Assembly: GCA_036644375.1 (NCBI GenBank)
Contig: JAVXQD010000004.1
Location: forward strand, 1-64,000
Origin: CALWZE01 sp036644375
Lineage (GTDB): Bacteria; Bacillota; Clostridia; Oscillospirales; Ruminococcaceae
Reading direction: 5' to 3'
DNA length: 64,000 nt
Shown here piece after piece: positions 50,231 through 59,775 of the stretch. Both the position numbers and the translations under genes were made by a program. Position 1 is the first letter of the stretch; every line of letters begins with the position of its first letter. Below the pieces are notes generated by a model. The model was not told the DNA's origin. It ran no database searches and was given only the letters and a program-made list of their open reading frames with translations.

Positions 50231-50449
50231 ATGGAAAAGTATATTTCTGTAGCAGATGCCTCTCGCAAATGGGGAATCAGTGCGAGGAGAGTATATACAC
50301 TTTGCGCACAGGGGCGCATTTCGGGTGCTACTCGATTCGTGAGAGTATGGGCAATTCCAACAGATGCGGAAAAGCCGGCTGATGCCCGCATTAAAAGCGG
50401 AAAATATATCGGACATCGGGGAAATAGCACAAAACAAAAATCACATTGA
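50231..50449 (+). CDS. small helix-turn-helix DNA-binding protein
   Basis: 72-residue MerR/excisionase-like HTH_17 protein: MEKYISVADASRKWGISARRVYTLCAQGRI is the winged-helix DNA-binding segment, followed by RVWAIPTDAEKPADARIKSGKYI, a tail common to this Clostridial family. ATG 50231 has GAGGA 5 nt upstream; the ATG at 50219 overlaps that site. First gene of an operon leading into the large cyclic-di-GMP protein. Probably an autoregulator. Confidence 0.8.
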   Translation: MEKYISVADASRKWGISARRVYTLCAQGRISGATRFVRVWAIPTDAEKPADARIKSGKYIGHRGNSTKQKSH

Positions 50450-50613
50450 ATGAAAAAAGCTCAAACAATCCGCGCTATTACAGAGAGGCTCGCATAATAT
50501 CGGAGTTCGATTGCAATGAGAAAATACCATGGCCGGCATTAATGGAGCAGCTCTCGAAAATTCTCGGGCAAGCTCAATGGATTGAGGGAAATTACAGGAG
50601 GTGTGAGGTTTAG
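50446..50613 (+). CDS. 55-residue small protein, unrecognised
   Basis: TTG 50446 overlaps the HTH stop codon as TTGA; the ORF ends TAG 50611-50613, three bases before the next ATG. The product NEKSSNNPRYYREARIISEF... WPALMEQLSKILGQAQWIEGNYRR looks like real protein: mixed charge, aromatic residues, a predicted amphipathic helix (MEQLSKILGQ). No ribosome site of its own, so translation would depend on coupling to the HTH gene. It fills the whole gap between two operon genes. Function unknown. Confidence 0.5.
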   Translation: MNEKSSNNPRYYREARIISEFDCNEKIPWPALMEQLSKILGQAQWIEGNYRRCEV

Positions 50614-50615
50614 TT

Positions 50616-53600
50616 ATGTCATCTTTAAAGACTATTTTGGTAGTTGACGACAGTGCGATTAACAGTGCGATTTTATCAAAAATTCTATCCGAAAAATATA
50701 CTGTGCTCACGGCAGAAAACGGAGCGATTGCGCTTGAGCTGCTTGCTGAGCCGGCACATGAAATTGCCGCTGTAATGCTTGACCTCAACATGCCGGTCAT
50801 GGATGGATATTCTGTTTTAGAGTCAATTCAAAATGACGAGCGATATAGCAACTTGCCTGTTTTGGTGACAACGGACAGTAATAACAATGAGAGTGAAATA
50901 AAAGCGTTGACTCTTGGGGCGTGGGATTTTGTCACAAAGCCATATAACCCTCAAATAATCATGTTCAGATTGAAAAACGCAATCGACAGAAGCCAGCTGT
51001 CTGCACTTAATCAGTTGAGATACTTGGCGGAATATGATGTGCTCACGGGAATTTTCAATAAAACGAAATTCTTCGAGGAAACGCGGAAAGCGATAGATTC
51101 ATGCCGGGACAAAACATTTGCATTTCTTCGTTTTGATGTGGATCGCTTTCAGTTGGTAAATTCATTTTTCGGTACAGCAGAGGGCGATAAGCTGCTTGTG
51201 TATATTGCCAAACACCTGAAAAGAGAAGCTGAAATCTTCGAAAAAGCAAGCTATGGCAGAATAGAGTCGGATGTTTTTTGCTTATGTATGCCTTACGAAA
51301 AATCAAAGGTTGAAAATATTATTCATCATTCGAAAAAGGTGCTTGCAAAATATAATCCAAATTACGATGTTGTTCCGTCTATAGGTATTTATATAATTGA
51401 AGACACCACTATCTCGGTTGAAGAAATGTACAACAGAGCAACTCTTGCGGCAAAAAAATGCAAGGGAAATTATGTGGAATACTATGCTTATTATAACAAA
51501 AACATGAGCATGGCGCTTGCATTGGAGCAAGAGATAACCAACGATATGAATATTGCGTTGGAAAGCGGACAATTTGAAATATATATGCAGCCCAAATATA
51601 ATATTCACACAAATATGCCGTGCGGAGCAGAGGCATTGGTCAGATGGAATCATCCGGAAAAAGGGATGCTTTTGCCGGGTGAATTTATACCTGTGTTTGA
51701 ACGAAATGGTTTTATTACAAAGCTTGACTATTATGTATGGGAACAGACCTGTAAATGTCTTCATGAGTGGAGACTGCGCGAGGTGTTTACACATTACCCT
51801 GTTTCGGTAAATGTATCCCGCGTCAATCTCTATAACCCTCAGCTGGTGGACACCCTTCTTGAGCTTGTCGACAGATATCAGCTTGAGCCTGCGCTTCTGA
51901 ATTTGGAGCTGACCGAAAGTGCATATACCGATAATCCAACAGCCATGAAAAACGTGACAAACAGGCTGCAAAGCCATGGATTTGTCATTATGATGGACGA
52001 TTTCGGAAGCGGATATTCTTCTCTCAGTCTTTTAAAGGATATCTCGGTTGACATTTTAAAAATAGACATGCGATTTTTGATTGACAGCGGGGTTTCGGGG
52101 CGTGGGGAAAATATCATAGCATCTGTAATACGCATGGCAAAATGGCTGAATATTCCTGTTATTGCGGAGGGAGCCGAAACAGCAGAGCAGGTGAATTTCT
52201 TAAGAAGCGTTGGCTGTGACTATGCTCAGGGTTACTATTATGCGCGTCCGATGCCGATTTCGGAATACGAACAGCTATGCGTCAGCAATTCATTAGACGG
52301 TAAATTGGTCGCAGGTGAGGACCAGAGCAGCTATTTCGGAAATGACATGTTTTCTTTAAATCAAGAGATGAAGCTGCTGTTTAGCAATGCGCTGCAGCCG
52401 GCGGTGATTTATGAATTCAGGGATGATCAGATTGAAATAATTCGGGTGAACGAAGCTTATTATGTGCTGCTCGGACATGACGATATGCTGATGAAGTCGG
52501 CGGATATGCTGAGTTTCGTCGAGGAGGGGTACAGGGATACTCTGTTAAATACCTTTCGTGCCTGCGTTCAAATGCATGTAGCAGCAGAGTGTGAGTATAT
52601 GCGGCGGGGAAAAAGCGGGATGCCGATATGGATTCATGCAAAGCTCAGCTATGCATCCATGGTAGGCGATAAGAACATTATAATCGGAGAATTAACCGAT
52701 ATTACAATGCGCAAAGAGCTTGATTCTGAGCTTCAAAAATACAGGGAAACATTGCTGTCCGTCGGAAATAATTCGCATACTGTGCTTATTGTGGATGGTG
52801 CGGACAGCAACAGAACGGCCTTGAAAAAAATATTGCAGTCCGAATTTGCTTTTTACGAAGCAAAAAACGGAGAAGAGGCAATAAGCATACTGAGGGATAA
52901 GCAAAATCAAATAGACCTTATTTTGCTGGATATCAGTACGCCTGCCATGGGCGGCACGGAATTTTTGAAGTACAAAAGCAACATTCCGTCACTTGATGGG
53001 ATACCTGTAATAACGATAACCTCCGATGAAAGTCCGGCACAGCAGATAAGCTCGTTCGCGCTGGGAGCTAACGATTATATAATCAAACCATTTATTCCTG
53101 AGGTTGTAGTTCGCCGTGTCAGCAATGTGCTGGAGGCAAATCATCGATATAAGGAAATGGTAAAAGAATACAACACAATGTCGGCGCAGATAAAAACAGA
53201 TTTGATGACCGGGCTTATCAATCGTGTCAGTGCCGAGGAGATGATTTCTCGGTATTTGAACAGAACATCAAAGACCTGTGCGATGCTGATGATTGACATT
53301 GACAATTTTAAAAAGATAAATGATTCCAACGGTCACAATTACGGCGATAAGGTTATCTGTGCAGTGGCGAAAAAACTTAGTTCTTTTTTCAGAAAAGAGG
53401 ATATTGTCGCGCGCATGGGCGGAGATGAGCTGGCAGTTTTTGTCGGTGATATATCGAATATAGAGGTTTTGGAGAGCAAGGCACATCGGGTTTGCGAGAG
53501 CATGTCCGGGATGATGATTGACGGAGAACACGCGGACATTACCTGTTCGATCGGCATTGCGATTTCATCTGATCAGGCACAGACCTTTGAAGCGCTTTAC

Positions 53601-53699
53601 AAAAATGCAGATAAGGCTTTATACAGCGCAAAATGCAATGGCAGAAATAAGGTTTCAATATACGTCGAGAAACAGTTCGACACCTCAATCGCAAAATGA
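50616..53699 (+). CDS. REC-GGDEF-EAL-PAS-REC-GGDEF cyclic-di-GMP signalling protein
   Basis: 1027-residue cytoplasmic protein with two receiver and two GGDEF modules. Order: REC (phosphoacceptor Asp56, VVDDSAIN); a degenerate GGDEF about 150-300 (RIESDVF in place of GGDEF); EAL about 310-560 with EAL at 339-341, LELTES, DDFGSGYSS and AEGAET all intact; PAS about 590-700; a second REC (Asp772) whose acidic pocket reads VLIVDGADSN, missing one acid; and a C-terminal GGDEF with GGDEL at 935-939 and DIDNFKKINDSNGHNYGD. Both phosphodiesterase and cyclase activity look possible. AGGAGGTG precedes the ATG. Operon with HTH and hybrid kinase genes. Confidence 0.9.
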   Translation: MSSLKTILVVDDSAINSAILSKILSEKYTVLTAENGAIALELLAEPAHEIAAVMLDLNMPVMDGYSVLESIQNDERYSNLPVLVTTDSNNNESEIKALTLGAWDFVTKPYNPQIIMFRLKNAIDRSQLSALNQLRYLAEYDVLTGIFNKTKFFEETRKAIDSCRDKTFAFLRFDVDRFQLVNSFFGTAEGDKLLVYIAKHLKREAEIFEKASYGRIESDVFCLCMPYEKSKVENIIHHSKKVLAKYNPNYDVVPSIGIYIIEDTTISVEEMYNRATLAAKKCKGNYVEYYAYYNKNMSMALALEQEITNDMNIALESGQFEIYMQPKYNIHTNMPCGAEALVRWNHPEKGMLLPGEFIPVFERNGFITKLDYYVWEQTCKCLHEWRLREVFTHYPVSVNVSRVNLYNPQLVDTLLELVDRYQLEPALLNLELTESAYTDNPTAMKNVTNRLQSHGFVIMMDDFGSGYSSLSLLKDISVDILKIDMRFLIDSGVSGRGENIIASVIRMAKWLNIPVIAEGAETAEQVNFLRSVGCDYAQGYYYARPMPISEYEQLCVSNSLDGKLVAGEDQSSYFGNDMFSLNQEMKLLFSNALQPAVIYEFRDDQIEIIRVNEAYYVLLGHDDMLMKSADMLSFVEEGYRDTLLNTFRACVQMHVAAECEYMRRGKSGMPIWIHAKLSYASMVGDKNIIIGELTDITMRKELDSELQKYRETLLSVGNNSHTVLIVDGADSNRTALKKILQSEFAFYEAKNGEEAISILRDKQNQIDLILLDISTPAMGGTEFLKYKSNIPSLDGIPVITITSDESPAQQISSFALGANDYIIKPFIPEVVVRRVSNVLEANHRYKEMVKEYNTMSAQIKTDLMTGLINRVSAEEMISRYLNRTSKTCAMLMIDIDNFKKINDSNGHNYGDKVICAVAKKLSSFFRKEDIVARMGGDELAVFVGDISNIEVLESKAHRVCESMSGMMIDGEHADITCSIGIAISSDQAQTFEALYKNADKALYSAKCNGRNKVSIYVEKQFDTSIAK

Positions 53700-53881
53700 A
53701 TCATTCAGGTGAATTTTGTTCACTGCATAAAATGTTTGAAGGCAGTGTGTACACAAGATCGGTTAATCTGTCCAATACGTCAAAGACCTTTTTGATGAGA
53801 GGAAAGAATATAAGCCGATACGGTACTATTGTTAATTTGGAAGTTGCGGTGGATGTAACGGATATTAAAACAAAAGCTTGA
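53696..53881 (+). CDS. 61-residue truncated PAS-domain ORF
   Basis: Starts at ATG 53696 in an ATGA overlap with the previous stop and ends 19 bp before the hybrid kinase ATG. The product resembles the C-terminal half of a PAS domain of the Cys-motif kind found in Clostridial signalling proteins: EFCSLHKMFEGSVYTRSVNL..., then TFLMRGKNISRYGTIVNLEVAVDVTDIK, where DVTDI is the usual PAS end. The N-terminal half is missing. It may be a deletion remnant or a small standalone partner of the neighbouring kinases. Confidence 0.5.
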   Translation: MNHSGEFCSLHKMFEGSVYTRSVNLSNTSKTFLMRGKNISRYGTIVNLEVAVDVTDIKTKA

Positions 53882-53902
53882 AATGTGAGGAGACTGTAAA
53901 GC

Positions 53903-56900
53903 ATGGGTGAGAAGTTTGCGAAAGAGTGCACAAAAGCGCAGGAAAGCTGTTTTAAAATAGACGATATTACAATTTCAATATTAAAATACTGTAATATTCA
54001 GTATTGGACATATAATCCGATCAGCAATGAGGGCGTGTCGGGCTTGAATGCCATGCATGAACTTGGAACTTTAAAAGTATGGAACGATTTTCCGCAAAGT
54101 ATGATTGACATGGGGCTGATTCACAATAGCAGTGCGGATGAATGGCTTCGCATGCACGAGTGTATTCGCCGTGGAGATGCGGAGATTGCAGGCGAAATAC
54201 TGGTGATTGAGCACGGTATTCCAATCTGGAAAAGAATTCAATACCACACGGCTTTTGATGAGGATGGCAATCCGATGAGCGCAACGGGTATTGCCGAAAG
54301 CATAAGTGACTATAAGGATCTCGCGGAAAATTATGCAAGTGCAGTTAAGCAATGCGGAATCACTTTTTGGATGCTGGATATAGCAAACAGAGTCATCTAC
54401 GATCTGCACAATGCTACACATATTAAAGCCTTTAATGGCGTAACCACAATTTTAAACGTACCTGATGTTTTTGCAAATAGCACAAGCTCGCTTCATCCGG
54501 ATGACGTTGGGGCGTTCTTTGAAATGTTCGAAAGAGTCTTTAATGGTGATAAGACTGCAAAAAGCATAGGCCGCTGGTGGAATGAAGACCATGAGACATG
54601 GTGGTGGTATGAAATTGCCTATACGACCATAAGCTACGAGGACGGAAAGCCGCTTAAGGCAATCGGGACTGCAATTGATATCACCGAACGAAAAAGGTTG
54701 GAGGAGCGCTACGCGGAAGAATTCAAATGGAGAAAAGTTCACAATCGGGATGTTATAGGCTCCTTTAAAATGAATTTGACGCAAAATACCTGCGGCGATG
54801 GGCAGGGCAACAACCCGATTATTTTGGGATTTCAGGGCGATGGTACCGTCGACAGCTTTTTTAAGCGTGAATATGCAACTCACATGGATGAGAAGGAGCT
54901 TGAAAGGTACAAAAGAATCTTTAACAGAGAAAATTTGATCAAAAGCTTCCAGAACGGAAAATCAAGCTTATTTGAGGAGGCATATGTAAATTTCGGCGGG
55001 AAAAATTTGATGTGGATTAAAATCGAGCTGGACATGTTCCTGAATCCGCAAAGCGGGGATATCGAAGCCTATATTTACGCGCTGGATATCGACCAAAAGA
55101 AGATTGCATATGCCCTTGTGGATTCGGTTGTTAACATGGACTATGACTATTTGGCGCTGATAGATGCCGATAACGATGAATATACCATCTATTCAAAATC
55201 GGAGGGAAAAACTCCGCTGCCGTCATTTCACGGAAGCAATTATGAAAAAGAAATTTCGAACTATGCACAGCAATTTTTGGAAGAAGATGAAGTTGAGCGA
55301 TATATTCGCGAAATGTCCTATTCAAATCTTTTTGAGCAACTGAAAAATCAAGATGTTTATACGACCTATTTTCGTGTAAAAGAATTTGATGGAAGTGCCG
55401 GTCGGAAAAAAATTCAGTTTTCTTATCTTGATAAGTCCAGAAAGAGAATTATTTTGACGCGAACCGATATTACCGAAATTTATAACGAAGAGCAGCGCAA
55501 AAACGAGGCGTTAAAAGATGCGCTTCTGTCGGCACAGCAGGCAAACGCCGCAAAATCGGAATTTCTCTCACGTATGAGCCACGAAATCAGAACACCGATG
55601 AATACAATTATAGGTATGTCAACCTTGGCTGCAAGCTGTGTAAATGACCCGGAACAGGTGTCTTCATATCTCTCAAAGGTAGGACTTTCTGCAAGATTTT
55701 TGCTTTCCCTGATTAATGACATACTGGACATGTCAAGAATCGAAAGCGGGAAGGTTCTAATCAGAAATGCAAAAATTCCATTTGAGGAGTTTATTAACGG
55801 AATTAACAGTATCTGTTATGCTCAGGCACAGGAAAAGGGTGTGGAATATGACACCCTAATTACGAGCTTCACCGAGGAGGAATATATTGGCGACGCGATG
55901 AAACTGCAGCAGGTGCTCATCAATATTATCGCAAATGCCATTAAGTTTACGGAGCCCGGCGGAAAGGTGCAGTTTATAATTCATCAGGAAAAAATTTGCA
56001 AGGACGAGGCTCTGATGAAATTCACGGTGAACGATACGGGTATAGGCATTAGCGAAAGCTTTTTGTCAAAGCTTTTCAATCCCTTTGAACAGGCTCGTAC
56101 AGGTTCGACCACTCCTTATGGAGGAACCGGACTGGGACTTGCCATCTGTAAAAATCTGATTGACTTGATGGGCGGAAAGATAGTGGTCAACAGCATTGAG
56201 GGTGTCGGAAGCGAATTTGTGGTCGAAATCAAGCTTGGAATTGCAGAGGAGAGCAAACAGTCGGCAAAGCGAAAATTGAATGTGAGTCTTGAAAACCTAA
56301 AAGCACTCATTGTCGATGATGATATAATAATCTGTCGGCACACAAAGCAGGTGCTGTGCAATATGCATATGAAGGCTGAATTTGCGATTTCTGGTATAAA
56401 AGCGATAGAAGCCGTGCGGAAAAAATATGAAAAAAATGAAAGCTACGATATAATTCTCGTGGATTGGAAGATGCCGGATATGGACGGTATTGAAACCACG
56501 CGCGAAATACGAAAAATTGTCGGGCCGGAAGTCACCATTATAATAATGACAGCCTATGATTGGGCGGCAATTGAAGTGGATGCGAAGCAGGCAGGGGTGA
56601 ATATGCTTATTTCCAAGCCGCTGTTCAAGGCGTCTCTCTGCTCTGCTTTTGAGAAAATCTACCTTGATAAGGAATGTCGAGAAAGCCAAACAGAATATCA
56701 GGATTATGACTTTTCAGGGAAAAGAGTTCTTCTTGTGGAAGACCATTTGCTCAACATTGAGGTGGCAAAAAAAATGTTGAATGCAAAGAATATGGAGGTC
56801 GAAATTGCGGAAAACGGGTTGCGTGCAATTGAAATATTTGCGCAAAAGGACGACAACTATTACAGTTTGATTCTTATGGATATTCGAATGCCCGTGATGG

Positions 56901-57112
56901 ACGGACTTACTGCGGCAAAATCAATACGGCAGATGCTTAAGGCGGATGCAAAAACAATTCCGATTATTGCAATGACCGCAAATGCATTTGATGAGGATAT
57001 CGAGGAAACAAAGGCTGCCGGAATGAATGCGCATTTGGCTAAGCCCATAGAGCCGTCGGCCTTTTATCAGACAATACAGCATTTTCTGAATGTGAGCGAA
57101 GGAAAAATGTAA
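53903..57112 (+). CDS. hybrid sensor histidine kinase (PAS-PAS-sensor-HisKA-HATPase-REC-REC)
   Basis: 1069-residue cytoplasmic kinase without membrane helices. Two PAS-like domains occupy about 20-280 (the second ends AIDITERKRL), and an input region about 285-530 ends in another PAS-like TRTDITEIY. Phosphoacceptor His560 is in SRMSHEIRTPMN, ATPase boxes NAIKFTEPGG, NDTGIG and GGTGLGLAICK follow, then receivers with Asp854 (LVDWKMPDMDG) and Asp993 (LMDIRMPVMDG). There is no HPt domain, so the phosphate must pass to a separate protein; the REC domains of the upstream cyclic-di-GMP protein are candidates by operon context. GAGGAG precedes the ATG. Confidence 0.92.
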   Translation: MGEKFAKECTKAQESCFKIDDITISILKYCNIQYWTYNPISNEGVSGLNAMHELGTLKVWNDFPQSMIDMGLIHNSSADEWLRMHECIRRGDAEIAGEILVIEHGIPIWKRIQYHTAFDEDGNPMSATGIAESISDYKDLAENYASAVKQCGITFWMLDIANRVIYDLHNATHIKAFNGVTTILNVPDVFANSTSSLHPDDVGAFFEMFERVFNGDKTAKSIGRWWNEDHETWWWYEIAYTTISYEDGKPLKAIGTAIDITERKRLEERYAEEFKWRKVHNRDVIGSFKMNLTQNTCGDGQGNNPIILGFQGDGTVDSFFKREYATHMDEKELERYKRIFNRENLIKSFQNGKSSLFEEAYVNFGGKNLMWIKIELDMFLNPQSGDIEAYIYALDIDQKKIAYALVDSVVNMDYDYLALIDADNDEYTIYSKSEGKTPLPSFHGSNYEKEISNYAQQFLEEDEVERYIREMSYSNLFEQLKNQDVYTTYFRVKEFDGSAGRKKIQFSYLDKSRKRIILTRTDITEIYNEEQRKNEALKDALLSAQQANAAKSEFLSRMSHEIRTPMNTIIGMSTLAASCVNDPEQVSSYLSKVGLSARFLLSLINDILDMSRIESGKVLIRNAKIPFEEFINGINSICYAQAQEKGVEYDTLITSFTEEEYIGDAMKLQQVLINIIANAIKFTEPGGKVQFIIHQEKICKDEALMKFTVNDTGIGISESFLSKLFNPFEQARTGSTTPYGGTGLGLAICKNLIDLMGGKIVVNSIEGVGSEFVVEIKLGIAEESKQSAKRKLNVSLENLKALIVDDDIIICRHTKQVLCNMHMKAEFAISGIKAIEAVRKKYEKNESYDIILVDWKMPDMDGIETTREIRKIVGPEVTIIIMTAYDWAAIEVDAKQAGVNMLISKPLFKASLCSAFEKIYLDKECRESQTEYQDYDFSGKRVLLVEDHLLNIEVAKKMLNAKNMEVEIAENGLRAIEIFAQKDDNYYSLILMDIRMPVMDGLTAAKSIRQMLKADAKTIPIIAMTANAFDEDIEETKAAGMNAHLAKPIEPSAFYQTIQHFLNVSEGKM

Positions 57113-57527
57113 AGAGATCAGCAAAAGTTATTATGTTTGCCGACAGAGCGGTGCAGACACACCTGCTTTGTCGGTATTTAGTGCGTCACAAGAAAACTGC
57201 GTGAAAAATGGATTGAGACACAATGCATTTTCTATAGCAAAATGCATAAAAAAACAGCTCTCATATTACAAAAAACACTTGGAATCAGACTTTAACAGTC
57301 CGGAATCAAGTGCTTTTTTGTGCGATATATTTTTACAGGGCTATTGTGTCTAAGCCCCTTTAACAAGCGTATATTCAGAACATTTTCCAACCGATTCGCA
57401 AGCTGCTTCTGTGTCGGCCTGTGCTCCTCACGCTTTGTGCAGGCGATCTTCACAAACTGACTTGCCATATTTCTCAACTATATAAAATGTTGGGTTATCC
57501 TGTATTCGCTACAGATTCACATTGCCG
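57113..57527. other. 415-bp convergent intergenic region
   Basis: Lies between the hybrid kinase and pyruvate kinase genes. It holds the terminator at 57270-57319. A 61-codon minus-strand ORF across it has no ribosome site and overlaps the terminator, so I do not call it. Nothing else seen. Confidence 0.6.
57270..57319. terminator. bidirectional terminator between hybrid kinase and pyk
   Basis: AAAAAACACTTG (57270-57281) pairs with CAAGTGCTTTTTT (57307-57319) with one bulged G; an inner GACT/AGTC pair extends it. T-tracts on both strands. Confidence 0.75.
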
Positions 57528-58958
57528 TTAAAAATGCTTTCCGACTACCTCAACCTTAATGAGGTTTGTATTTCCCGAAATGTCGAGAGGAATTCCTGCC
57601 GCTATGACAACCATATCGCCCTCAACTACCGCGTCAAGCTGCTTTGCACAATCAATAGCATGCAAAAATAAGTCATCGGAGTTTTTCTGAGGCTTTGCCA
57701 AAACGGGATAAACACCCCAGGACATTGCAAGCTGATAATAGGTTTTTTCAACTGGTGTGGCGGCGATGATAGGCTCAAATGGTCTGAATTTCGACATGCG
57801 ACGTGCGGTATTTCCGTATTTTGTCAGCGCAATTATTGCCTTTGCATTGATGTCGCGCGCAGTGGTGCAGGCGGCGTCACAAACAGCGTTAGTTGTGTCT
57901 GAGGTGTCCATATCATAGCGTATGCCCTTGTACACCTCCATTTCAAAGGCGTCCTTCTCTGCCTGCTCCGCGATATTTGCCATCACCTCAACAGCGCGGA
58001 TCGGATATTTGCCCATGGCGGTTTCCCCTGAAAGCATAATTGCGGAGGTGCCGTCAAAAACTGCGTTTGCTACATCAGTGATTTCGGCACGGGTCGGGGT
58101 TGGCTTGTTAATCATGGATTCGAGCATTTGAGTCGCGGTTATAACCATTTTGCCCGATTGATAGCATTTTCGGATAAACCGTTTTTGAAGACCGGGCAGA
58201 CGTTCGTATTCGACTTCAACGCCCATGTCCCCGCGCGCGACCATTATGCCGTCGGAGTATTTCAAAATCTCGTCGAAATTCTCGATACCCTCAAGATTTT
58301 CAATTTTCGAAATGATTTTTATATCATGTCCGCCATGATAGTCTATAAATTTGCGAAGGCAGATTACATCGTCGCGGTTTCGAACGAATGATGCCGCGAT
58401 AAAGTCAATGTCATGCTCCACACCGAACAATACGTCTTTTTTATCCTGATCGCTCAGGTAGGTCATATTTATGTGGACACGCGGTATGTTTATGCCCTTT
58501 TTGCTGCTGATAGTGCCTCCGCGGACAATTTCGCATATTATGTCGGTTCCGGAAATGCTTTTGACTCGCAGCTCAACGCTTCCATCGTCAATGAGCACAA
58601 TACAACCCTCATGCAGTTGGGATGGCAGATCGGCATATGTGACAGAGACAATTCCGGAATTTCCGTCAACATCTCTGGTTGTGAGTGTAAACTCTTTACC
58701 GTCCTCAAGAACGGCTGTGGGCTGCTTAAAGCTTTTAATGCGTATTTCGGGTCCTCGTGTATCCTGCATGAGCGCAACCGGCTTGCACAGCTTTTCGCGA
58801 ACCTTTTTTACCATGTCGATTGATTCCAGGTGCTCTTCGTGAGAGCCGTGCGAGAAGTTAAGGCGCGCAACGTTCATTCCGCTGTTTATCATTGATTCCA
58901 AAATGGTCTCGCTTTTGCATGCAGGACCAATAGTACATACGATTTTTGTTTTTAACAT
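57528..58958 (-). CDS. pyk: pyruvate kinase
   Basis: 476-residue enzyme converting phosphoenolpyruvate and ADP to pyruvate and ATP. Landmarks: KIVCTIGPACKS, MNVARLNFSHGSH, the active-site helix IISKIENLEGIENFDEI, MVARGDMGVEV, and TATQMLESM. The C-terminal allosteric domain is present, but the extra PEP-utiliser (EPT/HPr-like) domain of many Bacillota enzymes is absent. A likely promoter lies upstream at 59038-59011. Completes the lower glycolytic set with the aldolase and phosphofructokinase genes. Confidence 0.96.
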   Translation of the reverse strand: MLKTKIVCTIGPACKSETILESMINSGMNVARLNFSHGSHEEHLESIDMVKKVREKLCKPVALMQDTRGPEIRIKSFKQPTAVLEDGKEFTLTTRDVDGNSGIVSVTYADLPSQLHEGCIVLIDDGSVELRVKSISGTDIICEIVRGGTISSKKGINIPRVHINMTYLSDQDKKDVLFGVEHDIDFIAASFVRNRDDVICLRKFIDYHGGHDIKIISKIENLEGIENFDEILKYSDGIMVARGDMGVEVEYERLPGLQKRFIRKCYQSGKMVITATQMLESMINKPTPTRAEITDVANAVFDGTSAIMLSGETAMGKYPIRAVEVMANIAEQAEKDAFEMEVYKGIRYDMDTSDTTNAVCDAACTTARDINAKAIIALTKYGNTARRMSKFRPFEPIIAATPVEKTYYQLAMSWGVYPVLAKPQKNSDDLFLHAIDCAKQLDAVVEGDMVVIAAGIPLDISGNTNLIKVEVVGKHF

Positions 58959-59010
58959 TTAAAAAGCCTTTCATGTATGGGACAGTATTTTTTCTGTTTT
59001 ATTAAAGTGC

Positions 59011-59038
59011 GGTATATTCTTTGGATAGTATGTGGCAA
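59011..59038 (-). promoter_or_regulatory. putative pyk promoter
   Basis: Minus strand TTGCCA (59038-59033), 16-bp spacer, TATACC (59016-59011), about 50 bp before the pyk ATG. Confidence 0.4.
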
Positions 59039-59064
59039 TTGTATGACCATGCTTTTGTACGCAG

Positions 59065-59775
59065 CTATTCATTTGACTCAATCATTCGATAACCTACACC
59101 CATTGAGGTGAAAATATACTTGGGTTCGGCGGGATTGATTTCTATTTTTCTCCGTATATTTGCCATATTCACACGCAAAATTTGGTTGTCGTTTCCGGCG
59201 CCGGGTCCCCAGATGCTCTTGATTATATAATCGTATGTCAAAACCTTTCCGGCGTGCTTGGAGAGAAGGGCGACAATTTTAAATTCATTTTGCGTGAGAT
59301 GAACATCCTCGTCGTCGATTTGCACACAGCGCTTGTCAAAATCAACAATGAGCGCTCCTGCACAAAATGTACCTGTCTGTGCAATGCTTTCATTTGCACC
59401 ATGACTTCGGGAATGTCTTAGTGCAGTTCGCACGCGAGCGAGCAGCTCGGAGGTTCCGAAGGGCTTGGTGACATAGTCATCGGCACCGAGATCAAGCGCC
59501 TCCACCTTATCGCGCTCGTGGCTGCGGGCGGAAACAACAATTATCGGAATCTGTGACCATTCGCGTACCGACTTGATTATATTCTGCCCATCCATGTCGG
59601 GAAGACCCAAATCAAGAATGACAACGTCGGGGCAGCGTGAGGTAATGCTCATAAAAGCTTCTGAGCCGTTTTTTGCACAGATTACATCATAGCCGTTTGC
59701 ACTGAGTATTGTTGAGATAAAGCTGCAAATATTATTTTCGTCTTCAACAATCAGAGCAAGGTTTTTGTTACCCAT
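59065..59775 (-). CDS. kdpE: OmpR-family response regulator (KdpE-like)
   Basis: 236-residue regulator: receiver with LIVEDENN, phosphoacceptor Asp in VVILDLGLPDMDGQN, VSARSHERDKVEALDLGADDYVTKPFGTSELLARVRTALRHS (the KdpE-like stretch), and a winged-helix output domain with LTQNEFKIVALLSKHAGKVLTYDYI and RVNMANIRRKIE. Start at ATG 59775: GGAGG lies 9 nt upstream, and the longer ORF adds 26 residues without support. Overlaps the kinase gene by 8 bp. No kdpFABC operon is near, so potassium control is inferred from resemblance only. Confidence 0.85.
   Translation of the reverse strand: MGNKNLALIVEDENNICSFISTILSANGYDVICAKNGSEAFMSITSRCPDVVILDLGLPDMDGQNIIKSVREWSQIPIIVVSARSHERDKVEALDLGADDYVTKPFGTSELLARVRTALRHSRSHGANESIAQTGTFCAGALIVDFDKRCVQIDDEDVHLTQNEFKIVALLSKHAGKVLTYDYIIKSIWGPGAGNDNQILRVNMANIRRKIEINPAEPKYIFTSMGVGYRMIESNE

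Noticed and set aside
57292..57477. Minus-strand ORF of 61 codons after pyruvate kinase
   Set aside because: No ribosome site, runs through a bidirectional terminator, no recognisable domain.
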